Position numbers and translations under genes: made by a program | Source: Candidatus Gastranaerophilales bacterium | Lineage (GTDB): Bacteria; Cyanobacteriota; Vampirovibrionia; Gastranaerophilales; Gastranaerophilaceae | Direction of reading: 5' to 3' | Assembly: GCA_944322845.1 (NCBI GenBank) | Contig: CALUQE010000019.1 | Coordinates: forward strand, 1-42,726 | Length of the DNA: 42,726 nucleotides | Shown: positions 15,964 through 24,609 of the stretch, in pieces | How the letters are laid out: each line of letters opens with the position of its first letter | Position numbering within the stretch: the first letter of the stretch is position 1 | The notes under the pieces: model-generated | Databases searched by the model: none | Seen by the model: only the letters and a program-made list of their open reading frames with translations | Told to the model about the DNA's origin: nothing

Positions 15964-16090
15964 GAACTCCAAATGCGCAGCATTTAAGAGTTCGAGCGCG
16001 AGCGAGCTGAGGGCGAAACGGCGCTGCGTCGGCAGCGGCGTGCAGACCCGTTAAACGCGAGCGAGCAAGACAGTCTCCCCATCGGCACCA
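15964..16090 (+). repeat. tRNA-Thr 3'-end remnant split by a GC-rich repeat
   Basis: A hairpin (GAACTC, AAATGC / GCATTT, GAGTTC, 15964-15993) ends in the T-loop-like GAGTTCGAG. After it comes a GC-rich stretch with GCGAGCGAG at both ends (about 15996-16070), then AGTCTCCCCATCGGCA-CCA (16072-16090), an exact copy of the tRNA-Thr 3' end plus CCA. The GC content is far above that of the surroundings, and related GCGAGCGA elements recur at 39880 and 40280. It reads as an interspersed repeat that sits in a duplicated tRNA end. Confidence 0.6.
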
Positions 16091-16122
16091 TACTTTTTTC
16101 TTTACGGAAAGAAAAAAGTATG
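16089..16122 (+). terminator. Long A/T-rich hairpin after the tRNA remnant
   Basis: A perfect 15-bp inverted repeat (16089-16103 with 16108-16122, loop ACGG). It may act as a terminator in either direction. The rest of 16123-16271 holds no gene that I can see. Confidence 0.5.
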
Positions 16123-16271
16123 CAAAAAAGAAACGAACCACTTTTTATTAAATAGTAAGATTACTGGTTAAAAGTGGATAAGAAAAAACATTTTTCATTG
16201 GTATTAAAACTACAAGTTGAAAATATAGGTCGGGTTAGTATACCCGACAATAACTGTAATCGGGAGGGTGT

Positions 16272-16901
16272 ATGAAGGTTCTATTAGTTAACGGAAGTTC
16301 TAACAAAAACGGCTGTACATATACTGCTTTGAGTGAAGCTGCAAAAACCTTGAATGAAGAAGGAATTGAAACAGAGATTTTTCAGTTAGGCAACTGTGAA
16401 ATCCGTGATTGCTGCGGCTGCGGTGCATGCAGAAACGGACTCGGAAAATGTGTTTTTGAAGACGGAAGGGTTAACGAATTTATCGAAAAGGCTAAATCTT
16501 CAGACGGATTTGTTTTCGGAACTCCTGTTTATTTTGCGCATCCGTCCGGAAGAATTCTTTCGTTCCTTGATCGTGCTTTCTATGCAGGCGGTTATGCTTT
16601 TGCTTACAAACCGGGGGCTGCTATAGCTTCTGCAAGACGCTCCGGTACAACTGCAAGTTTTGATGTTTTAAATAAGTATTTTACAATCTGCAATATGCCG
16701 GTAGTTTCTTCATTTTATTGGAACAACATTCACGGGAAAGCTGCCGAAGAAGCAAAACAGGATTTGGAAGGTTTGCAGACAATGAGAACTTTAGGCAGAA
16801 ATATGGCGTGGATGCTTAAGTGTATTGAGGCAGGAAGGAATAATGGTATAAATAAACCGGAACAGACGGAAGAGCGAATTTATACAAATTTTATCAGATG
16901 A
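16272..16901 (+). CDS. NADPH-dependent FMN reductase / iron-sulfur flavoprotein family
   Basis: A 209-residue flavodoxin-fold protein. The N-terminal strand and phosphate loop read MKVLLVNGSSNKNGCTYTAL. A cysteine cluster CCGCGACRNGLGKC (about residues 47-60) resembles the compact Fe-S motif of iron-sulfur flavoproteins. GTPVYFAHPSG (about 84-94) forms the second flavin contact. Such proteins move electrons in anaerobes or reduce quinones and nitro compounds. GGGAGGGTGT precedes the ATG. It is first in a unit with an Lrp regulator (8 bases on) and an aminotransferase. The substrate cannot be told. Confidence 0.88.
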   Translation: MKVLLVNGSSNKNGCTYTALSEAAKTLNEEGIETEIFQLGNCEIRDCCGCGACRNGLGKCVFEDGRVNEFIEKAKSSDGFVFGTPVYFAHPSGRILSFLDRAFYAGGYAFAYKPGAAIASARRSGTTASFDVLNKYFTICNMPVVSSFYWNNIHGKAAEEAKQDLEGLQTMRTLGRNMAWMLKCIEAGRNNGINKPEQTEERIYTNFIR

Positions 16902-16909
16902 GGTGAAGC

Positions 16910-17392
16910 GTGAGAGAAGAATTATTATCAATTTTAGAAAAAAACAGCCGCATTGATTTGAAAGAACTTGCAGTTCTTCTTGGGGCAGAAGAAATTGATG
17001 TTGCAAATGAGATTAAAAAACTTGAAGAAGAAGGAATAATTTGCGGATACCACACGCTTATTAACTGGGATAAGACTTCTATTGATAAAGTTTCGGCACT
17101 GATTGAAGTTAAAGTTACGCCGCAAAGAGGACAGGGGTTTGATAAAATCGCGGAGCGTATCTATAATTATCCGGAAGTAAGAGCGGTTTATTTGATTTCA
17201 GGCGGATATGACCTTCTTGTTACACTTGAAGAAAAAACATTGAGAGAGATTGCAAATTTTGTGTCAGACAAACTTTCTACACTGGATAGCGTTTTGAGCA
17301 CTGCAACTCATTTTGTACTCAAAAAATACAAAGACCACGGAACGGTTTTTGATAAAAAACACGAAGATGAAAGGGAGATTATTACACCATGA
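16910..17392 (+). CDS. Lrp/AsnC-family transcriptional regulator
   Basis: A 160-residue protein with an N-terminal winged helix-turn-helix (ILEKNSRIDLKELAVLLG ... IKKLEEEGIICGYHTLINW) and a C-terminal RAM ligand domain (about 68-145: VSALIEVKVTPQRGQGF ... VRAVYLISGGYDLLVTLE). Members sense amino acids. It starts at GTG 16910 with GAGG nearby. Its stop overlaps the start of the aminotransferase (ATGA, 17389-17392), so it probably controls this operon in response to that enzyme's amino acid. Confidence 0.92.
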   Translation: MREELLSILEKNSRIDLKELAVLLGAEEIDVANEIKKLEEEGIICGYHTLINWDKTSIDKVSALIEVKVTPQRGQGFDKIAERIYNYPEVRAVYLISGGYDLLVTLEEKTLREIANFVSDKLSTLDSVLSTATHFVLKKYKDHGTVFDKKHEDEREIITP

Positions 17393-18558
17393 CAAAACCT
17401 CTTTCAGCTGCTGTTCAAAGCTTAAAACCATCAGGAATCCGCAAGTTTTTTGACATTGTAAGCGAGATGAAAGATGCGATTTCTCTGGGGGTCGGGGAGC
17501 CTGATTTTGATACGCCTTGGCATATAAGAGATGAAGGCATTTTTGCTCTTGAAAAGGGCAAAACTTTTTATACTTCTAACTCAGGATTAAAAGAATTAAG
17601 GGAAGAAATATGTAATTACCTAAAGCGCAAGCAAAATATTACGTATGATCCGCAAAGTGAAGTGATTGTTACGGTTGGCGGTTCGGAAGCTATTGATATC
17701 GGTCTTAGAGCATTGATTAATCCGGGAGATGAAGTCATTATTCCTCAGCCTTCTTATGTATCGTATGAGCCTTGCGCAATTTTAGCCGGCGCAAAACCGG
17801 TAATAATTAATCTTAAAGCAGAAAACGAGTTCAGACTTACGGCGGAAGAGCTCAAAAATGCTATTACTGATAAAACAAAAGTTTTGATTCTTCCGTTCCC
17901 GAATAATCCGACAGGTGCGATTATGGAGCGAAAAGATCTGGAAGAAATTGCAGAAATTATTATTAAAAATGATATTTACGTTATGTCTGACGAAATTTAT
18001 GCGGAATTAACCTATAAAGGTGAACATGTTTCAATAGCTTCACTTGACGGGATGAAAGAGCGTACAATTTTGATTAACGGTTTTTCAAAGGCATACGCAA
18101 TGACAGGCTGGAGGCTCGGGTATGCCTGTGCACCGAAAGAAATTATTAAACAAATGACAAAGATTCACCAGTTTGCAATAATGTGTGCACCGACAACAAG
18201 CCAGTATGCGGCGGTTGAAGCTTTAAAAAACGGGGATGAAGATATAAAGATGATGCGTCAGGCATACAATCAACGCAGAAGGTTTCTTTTGAATGCTTTC
18301 AAGGAAATGAATTTGGAATGTTTTGAACCGTACGGTGCTTTTTACGTTTTTCCTTGCATAAAAGAATTTGGTATGGCAAGTGAAGAATTTGCAACAAGAT
18401 TTCTAGAGGAAGAAAAAGTGGCCGCTGTTCCGGGGAATGCTTTTGGCGCAAGCGGAGAAGGGTATTTGAGAATATCTTATGCATATTCTCTTGATAACCT
18501 TAAAATTGCGATGGAGCGTATGAAAAAGTTTATTGAAAAACTTCGTAATAAAGACTAG
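17389..18558 (+). CDS. Class I/II PLP-dependent aminotransferase
   Basis: A 389-residue fold-type I enzyme. The PLP lysine is about K234 in FSKAYAMTGWRLGY. Other family marks are present: GGSEAIDIGLRAL (phosphate contact), PFPNNPTGA (Asn to the PLP ring), SDEIYAELTY (Asp to the pyridine N) and YLRISYA (C-terminal Arg to the substrate carboxylate). Closest in style to the aspartate/aromatic/PatA-like group from archaea and low-GC bacteria; the amino donor is not clear. It overlaps the Lrp regulator by four bases. Confidence 0.92.
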   Translation: MTKPLSAAVQSLKPSGIRKFFDIVSEMKDAISLGVGEPDFDTPWHIRDEGIFALEKGKTFYTSNSGLKELREEICNYLKRKQNITYDPQSEVIVTVGGSEAIDIGLRALINPGDEVIIPQPSYVSYEPCAILAGAKPVIINLKAENEFRLTAEELKNAITDKTKVLILPFPNNPTGAIMERKDLEEIAEIIIKNDIYVMSDEIYAELTYKGEHVSIASLDGMKERTILINGFSKAYAMTGWRLGYACAPKEIIKQMTKIHQFAIMCAPTTSQYAAVEALKNGDEDIKMMRQAYNQRRRFLLNAFKEMNLECFEPYGAFYVFPCIKEFGMASEEFATRFLEEEKVAAVPGNAFGASGEGYLRISYAYSLDNLKIAMERMKKFIEKLRNKD

Positions 18559-18608
18559 CAAATTTTATTTTTTTCGGTTTTAATACAAAAAAACGGAAAG
18601 GATAATAC

Positions 18609-19157
18609 ATGGGCTATTTATCAAGTTTTTTTGATAATGTATCACCAATCGAATATAAAACATTAAAACCTAAAAATAAGCTCTGGCGCAGTATTACCAA
18701 ACAAGGAGAAAATGTAACTCTTAATGAAATTGATAGGTACGGCAGGCCAAAAATCAGAGTTATTGAAAAAGAATATTATGATATGCATAATCAGGACTGG
18801 TCATATCCTGAAAGGAAGTGGCCAAACAGGCGAATTTTAAGAGTATATAAACCGTCTGAAAATTATCAGCCGATAAAAGGATATAGAAAAGGCAAACCCG
18901 GAAACGGATATGTCGATATTGTTACGTTAAGCAAAAAGCCTAACAAAAAACCTGACAGCAGAGTTGTTACTGTTGAAGCGGTAAGGCAGGATTCTACAAT
19001 TTCCCGCTTTAAATTGTATTTGAAAAAACGCGGCAGTCAGATTCTTGAGAATAATAATTCAAAAGAGGATTTGAAACAGCTTATAAAAGGTGATTTTCCT
19101 GCAACTATTAAAAAGTATGCGGGAGAATGCTTAAAACTTTTGAAACGTATGAAATAG
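18609..19157 (+). CDS. Hypothetical basic protein
   Basis: A 182-residue protein rich in K, R and Y, with no signal peptide or membrane helix. A middle part reads RRILRVYKPSENYQPIKGYRKGKPGNGYVDI; the end is helical. I do not recognise it. High charge (many K/R) hints at nucleic-acid or polyanion binding, but no motif supports this. AAAGGA precedes the ATG. It is convergent with the dehydrogenase, leaving 4 bases between the genes. Confidence 0.7.
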   Translation: MGYLSSFFDNVSPIEYKTLKPKNKLWRSITKQGENVTLNEIDRYGRPKIRVIEKEYYDMHNQDWSYPERKWPNRRILRVYKPSENYQPIKGYRKGKPGNGYVDIVTLSKKPNKKPDSRVVTVEAVRQDSTISRFKLYLKKRGSQILENNNSKEDLKQLIKGDFPATIKKYAGECLKLLKRMK

Positions 19158-19161
19158 ACGG

Positions 19162-20169
19162 TTATTTTACAAGAACTGCAAGCCTGTCAACTATTGCCTG
19201 AGTAAATTCACTGCAGGAAGCGGAGCCGTTTAAATCAGCAGTCTTTATTCCTGCATTTAAGGTCTCAAAGAGTGCAAGTTTTATTCTGCTTGCAGCTTCA
19301 GTTTCTCCTATGTAATTTAGCATTTCTATTGCAGACATAAGCATCGCTGTCGGATTTGCTTTGTCCTGACCCGCAATATCAGGTGCGGAGCCGTGAACCG
19401 GTTCAAAAACGGCATAATCTTTACCGATATTAGCACCCTGAGCAATTCCGAGTCCGCCGACAAGTCCTGCGCAAAGGTCTGAGACAATATCGCCGTATAA
19501 ATTCGGAAGTAAAAGAACATCAAATTGATTAGGGTTTTGAACAAGCTGCATACAGCAGTTATCGACAAGAATTTCTCTGAATTTTATATTCGTGTATTTT
19601 GCGGCAATCTTTCTTGCGCAATCTAAAAATAATCCGTCAGAGAGTTTGCAGATGTTGGCTTTGGTGACAACGCAAACTTCTTTTCTGTTGTTTTTAACTG
19701 CATAGTCAAAAGCAAATTCTGCTATACGCTCAGAAGCTTCCCGCGTAATAATTTTTATGCTTTCTGCCGTATTTTCGTCTACCTGACGTTCAATTCCTGC
19801 GTATAAATCTTCCGTATTTTCTCTTACGACAACGATATCAACTTTGTCATACCTTGTTTTTACGTTAGGTAAGTTGTAGCAAGGTCTCAGGTTTGCATAT
19901 AAATCAAGTTCTTTTCTTAATTGGACATTAACAGATCTGAACCCCTTGCCGATTGGAGTCGTAACCGGTGATTTCAGGGCAATTTTATTATTTTTAACAG
20001 AATCAATAACTCTCTGGGGGAGCGGAGTTCCATCTTCTGCGATCACGTCGGCGCCTGCCCTCTGGATATCCCAATCTATAACAACACCGGCAGCATTAAT
20101 TATTTTAATTACCGCATCAGTAATTTCCGGTCCGATTCCGTCCCCTTTGATTAAAGTTATTGTTTTCAT
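19162..20169 (-). CDS. NAD-type isocitrate dehydrogenase (isocitrate/isopropylmalate dehydrogenase family)
   Basis: A 335-residue beta-decarboxylating dehydrogenase. Substrate residues include NVQLRKELDLYANLRPC and VVVRENTEDLYAGIE; metal ligands lie in the LPNLYGDIVSDLCAGLVGGLG segment; the cofactor loop is HGSAPDIAGQDKANPTAM. The RENTEDLYAG and ANLRPC wording points to NAD-dependent isocitrate dehydrogenase over LeuB, though homoisocitrate-type use cannot be ruled out. It oxidises isocitrate to 2-oxoglutarate, feeding glutamate synthesis in a partial TCA path. Cytoplasmic. AAAGGGCAAT precedes the ATG. Confidence 0.88.
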   Translation of the reverse strand: MKTITLIKGDGIGPEITDAVIKIINAAGVVIDWDIQRAGADVIAEDGTPLPQRVIDSVKNNKIALKSPVTTPIGKGFRSVNVQLRKELDLYANLRPCYNLPNVKTRYDKVDIVVVRENTEDLYAGIERQVDENTAESIKIITREASERIAEFAFDYAVKNNRKEVCVVTKANICKLSDGLFLDCARKIAAKYTNIKFREILVDNCCMQLVQNPNQFDVLLLPNLYGDIVSDLCAGLVGGLGIAQGANIGKDYAVFEPVHGSAPDIAGQDKANPTAMLMSAIEMLNYIGETEAASRIKLALFETLNAGIKTADLNGSASCSEFTQAIVDRLAVLVK

Positions 20170-20214
20170 TATTGCCCTTTCACTATAATTCTCTTATTAA
20201 GAAAGTGTCCCATG

Positions 20215-20520
20215 TTATGCTTTAATAGCTGATTTTGCTTCAATATATGCCTGTATTCCCTGTGTCAGCTGGTCCGGACAGCTTGTAGGTCTGCTGCCGC
20301 ATGGGAGTCCGCTAAGTTTTGGAATAATATCGTGAATATTCATTCCGCGGATAAGAATTCCTATTCCTTTAAGGTTTCCGTTGCATCCGCCTACGAATTC
20401 AACGTCTTCTATAATATCGTCTTTAATTCTCATCTGCATAAGTTTGCAGCAGACGCCTTTTGGCTGAAATCGAACAAAATCGACTCCGTTAACTTCTTTT
20501 ATTTCTATATTTTCACTCAT
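20215..20520 (-). CDS. TSCPD domain protein (TIGR03905-type)
   Basis: I start it at ATG 20520 (101 residues), since GGAGG lies 8 bases before; a longer frame from 20610 has no such site. The signature CGSRPTSCPDQLTQGI is intact, and CVCCKLMQ-like and FVGGCNGNLKGI cysteines precede it (GVCCKLMQM). The domain also occurs at the end of some vitamin B12-dependent ribonucleotide reductases; the stand-alone form has no assigned role but its cysteines suggest metal binding. Cytoplasmic. It follows in the same direction as the dehydrogenase. Confidence 0.88.
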   Translation of the reverse strand: MSENIEIKEVNGVDFVRFQPKGVCCKLMQMRIKDDIIEDVEFVGGCNGNLKGIGILIRGMNIHDIIPKLSGLPCGSRPTSCPDQLTQGIQAYIEAKSAIKA

Positions 20521-20640
20521 TTTCATATCCTCCGCTACACTGGTCTTGTAGTCGGGCTTTAGCCCTGTATCATTTACCCCTATTATATCATTTTGTTTTA
20601 TCATAATCAAATTTTCTCCTGTTTATTGTAATATAAGATT

Positions 20641-21360
20641 ATGGCAAGTATAACGAAAATAGGTTTCTGGGGGTATCCCGACCCTGATATAGTAAAAAAA
20701 GTTAAGCAAGATTATCCTTCCGCAGAATGGATTGATCTGGATATTGATTTTTATTATCCTAAGACAAATATTCTTCCTGAATCTTATTGTAAAATTATAA
20801 GAAATATTATTGATAATACGATTTATCTCAAACCTGATTTGATAATAGCACCTATCGGGAAAGACAAATGCGACAGCGGCTGGTTTGCTTCAAGAATTCT
20901 TGCTGATATGGGATATAATGTAATTCAGACAATTTATGAAAAACTTGAGCCTAAAAGAGAGTTGCAAATAAGTACGAGTAATCTGTCTTTATATGACAAG
21001 ATAACAATGATTACTGCTGATATTATAACACCTCGCAAGCATTCTTTAACCCAAATCCCTGCGCAATTTGGATTCTGGGGTGTGCCGCCTAATGATTTGG
21101 AAATTTTAAGACTATTTCCTGATACAACACACGTTTACGGCTGGACAAGGTGTGTAGAAGCAGGAACTCCTGCCGATTTAGAGCTGGAAATGTATGTAGA
21201 CGAAAATGTTCCTACTGTTTTTTATGCGCAGGCATTCTGTGCAAAAGCGCAGCTTGCAAAATATTTAGCCGATAAATACAACGGGCTTTATATTGATATT
21301 GATGATTATGCCTCAAATTCAATTAAGGCAAAGGTTGAAGCGTTTTTAAGATTAAGTTAA
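20641..21360 (+). CDS. Hypothetical protein with duplicated GFWG(Y/V)P module
   Basis: I do not recognise this 239-residue protein. It shows an internal duplication: IGFWGYPDPDIVKKVKQDYP near the start and FGFWGVPPNDLEILRLFPDT at about residue 140, each followed by an acidic or aromatic strand. Both halves look alpha/beta. Cysteines at IAPIGKDKCDSGW, WTRCVEAG and AFCAKAQ could form a site. No signal peptide. ATG 20641 has only a weak ribosome site. It runs divergently from the TSCPD gene and is followed six bases later by the next gene, so these two may be an operon. Confidence 0.7.
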   Translation: MASITKIGFWGYPDPDIVKKVKQDYPSAEWIDLDIDFYYPKTNILPESYCKIIRNIIDNTIYLKPDLIIAPIGKDKCDSGWFASRILADMGYNVIQTIYEKLEPKRELQISTSNLSLYDKITMITADIITPRKHSLTQIPAQFGFWGVPPNDLEILRLFPDTTHVYGWTRCVEAGTPADLELEMYVDENVPTVFYAQAFCAKAQLAKYLADKYNGLYIDIDDYASNSIKAKVEAFLRLS

Positions 21361-21366
21361 CCTATA

Positions 21367-21798
21367 ATGACAAAAAATATTTTTACGGTTTTTAATACGG
21401 ATATGAATATTAACTCGCAAAACAATGTTTTAAGTTTTAGAGCAAGATTCTTTAATAGCGAATCATTGAGAAGTGTTGCAAACTACGCCGCAGAACACGG
21501 AAAATTTGAAAAGCTCAACAACTCCCGCAAAAATATTGAAAAGTATTACTTTAACCGTCGTCTATTGGTTGATATCGGTGAAAAAGAGGGTAAACCTTAT
21601 ATTACTTTTACAAGGTTTGTACAAAAGCCGGAGGTTATTGTGCCAAAAACAATGCTGGATTTTAAGCAGGATAAAGTTGTCACTATTCAAAGCGAAAAGC
21701 GTATGAATCCTCTAAAATTTGCATTTGAAAAACTCGTTAAATTAGGAAATGAAGCCCCTAAGAATAATATGTTTAAGAACATTGTTATAAACAAGTAA
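21367..21798 (+). CDS. Hypothetical small basic protein with N-terminal tag-like segment
   Basis: A 143-residue basic protein of unknown family. The first 30 residues are polar and N-rich and end VLSFRARFF, like the N-terminal tags at 1869, 13918 and 33574. The rest is alpha/beta (RRLLVDIGEKEGKPYITFTRFVQ) with a basic helical end. It begins six bases after the previous gene with no strong ribosome site, so it is probably translated by coupling. It is convergent with pyrG, three bases apart. Confidence 0.65.
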   Translation: MTKNIFTVFNTDMNINSQNNVLSFRARFFNSESLRSVANYAAEHGKFEKLNNSRKNIEKYYFNRRLLVDIGEKEGKPYITFTRFVQKPEVIVPKTMLDFKQDKVVTIQSEKRMNPLKFAFEKLVKLGNEAPKNNMFKNIVINK

Positions 21799-21801
21799 TG
21801 T

Positions 21802-23741
<1,940 letters not shown>

Positions 23742-23764
23742 AATTTTCTTACTCCAATACATTT

Positions 23765-23793
23765 ATGTTAGCATAAACTATTTTTCGGGTAAA
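23765..23793 (-). promoter_or_regulatory. Proximal gatC promoter
   Basis: Minus-strand TTTACC (23793-23788), a spacer of 17 bases ending TATGC (extended -10), and TAACAT (23770-23765). It lies 24 bases before the gatC start. Confidence 0.55.
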
Positions 23794-23800
23794 TGGGGTA

Positions 23801-23818
23801 TAGGTAAATATATGTAAA
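23801..23818 (-). promoter_or_regulatory. HLR1-like candidate RpaB operator upstream of gatC
   Basis: Minus-strand TTTACATA, TA, TTTACCTA matches the HLR1 consensus (KTTACAWW-N2-KTTACAWW) at 15 of 16 fixed positions. It sits directly upstream of the gatC -35, the place where RpaB activates in cyanobacteria. An RpaB homologue is encoded at 12148. A chance match in AT-rich DNA is possible. Confidence 0.4.
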
Positions 23819-23849
23819 TTTTCTTTTGAAACCCGCATGAAAACTAAAA

Positions 23850-24039
23850 GCATAACATTTTCTATAAAATGTTATGCGCTCAAACAATGCATTAAGACTT
23901 TCATATAGTATTATAGCATATTCCAGAAACGTTGTGAACCCCTGTTAAAAATTTTTTAAATTTTGTTAAAAAAAAGAATCCTTTATTTATGCATATTTGA
24001 ATCCAAATTTTGCATAACATTTTATAGAAAATGTTATGC
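23850..24039. repeat. Two 28-bp palindromic sites in opposite orientation flanking a promoter (invertible-segment candidate)
   Basis: Site 1 (23850-23877) has arms GCATAACATTT and AAATGTTATGC around core TCTATA. Site 2 (24012-24039) is its exact reverse complement (core TATAGA). Two 11-bp arms with a 6-base core is the size of tyrosine (Xer-type) recombination sites. The 134 bases between them hold a strong minus-strand promoter. Opposite core orientation would give inversion, not deletion. It could instead be a MITE with terminal repeats (AAAA on both sides) or two hairpins. No recombinase gene is in the window. Confidence 0.55.
23910..23938 (-). promoter_or_regulatory. Promoter inside the inverted-repeat segment, now facing gatC
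   Basis: Minus-strand TTCACA (23938-23933), a 17-base spacer and TATAAT (23915-23910), with TG two bases before the -10. A start near 23903 would read through site 1 toward gatC-pyrG. If the segment turned over, it would read toward fliD. Confidence 0.65.
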
Positions 24040-24131
24040 AAAATGATAAGACCTGAAGAACAAGGATTTATTCAGAATAACGACAATAAAAAAGCTCCGA
24101 TTAAATATTCGTTCTTTATGTATTAGGAGCG

Positions 24132-24160
24132 GGTATCGGGTGTCGACCGGTACCTTTTCT
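24132..24160 (+). terminator. Hairpin in the fliD leader
   Basis: An 8-bp stem (24132-24139 with 24147-24154, one G-U pair) followed by TTTTCTTTC lies 87 bases before fliD. Downstream, CCCC at 24172-24175, GGGG at 24202-24205 and CCCC at 24223-24226 could form alternative stems. This looks like a leader attenuator, but no known riboswitch class fits. Confidence 0.45.
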
Positions 24161-24246
24161 TTCAAAACTTACCCCGTAACCAGTCTTATACAAAAGGCGG
24201 CGGGGAAAAGATAAAATATATATACCCCAGCGAAGGAAAAACAAGT

Positions 24247-24600
24247 ATGAGTATTTCATTTAGCGGATTAGCATCAGGATTAGACACCTCATCATGGGTA
24301 GAGTCACTGGTATCGCTCAGAGAAGCCAAGGTTGAAGAATATGAGGCAGAGAAGACCAATGTAGAATCTTTGCAGGAGACTTTGGGTAATATCAAGTCAT
24401 TTTTCTCATCATTCCGCACAATGATAGAGAAAGTAACTGATTCCAGCTTTGCTATCCCTTCAATGGATATTTTTGCACAGAAACTTGCGACATCTTCAGA
24501 CGCAGCTATTGTTACAGCTCTTGCGACAACAGAAGCTGAGGAGGGGGAATACGATGTTCTGGTGGATAATCTTGCTACAAATACCCAGGCAGTGAGCTGA
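24247..24600 (+). CDS. fliD: Giant FliD, N-terminal part up to an in-frame TGA
   Basis: 117 codons with the classic FliD start (MSISFSGLASGLDTSSWVES, then a coiled-coil helix KVEEYEAEKTNVESLQETLG and the FliD_N region to about residue 115). FliD caps the flagellar filament and folds flagellin subunits at the tip. AAGGAAAAACAAGT precedes the ATG. The frame stops at TGA 24598-24600, then goes on in the same frame for 2,557 codons. TGA is a true stop in this genome (Lrp and mlaF genes use it). So this piece and the next are one gene, broken by a single nonsense codon, read through, or miscalled at one base. Confidence 0.85.
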   Translation: MSISFSGLASGLDTSSWVESLVSLREAKVEEYEAEKTNVESLQETLGNIKSFFSSFRTMIEKVTDSSFAIPSMDIFAQKLATSSDAAIVTALATTEAEEGEYDVLVDNLATNTQAVS

Positions 24601-24609
24601 TACAAATTC

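Noticed and set aside
15786..16141. Two minus-strand frames over tRNA-Thr and its repeat
   Set aside because: They read through a tRNA and a GC-rich repeat; the apparent RWGDSNSRP motif is the usual false peptide from tRNA complements.
16910..17125. Minus-strand frames over the Lrp gene
   Set aside because: Antisense shadows of a clear Lrp/AsnC gene.
23850..24039. Chromosomal dif site
   Set aside because: The 11-6-11 size fits Xer sites, but the arms do not match the dif consensus (TTATGTTAAAT type) and there are two opposed copies, so a chromosome-dimer site is unlikely.
24100..24246. c-di-GMP riboswitch in the fliD leader
   Set aside because: Hairpins are present, but the conserved GEMM core and tetraloop-receptor pattern cannot be found.
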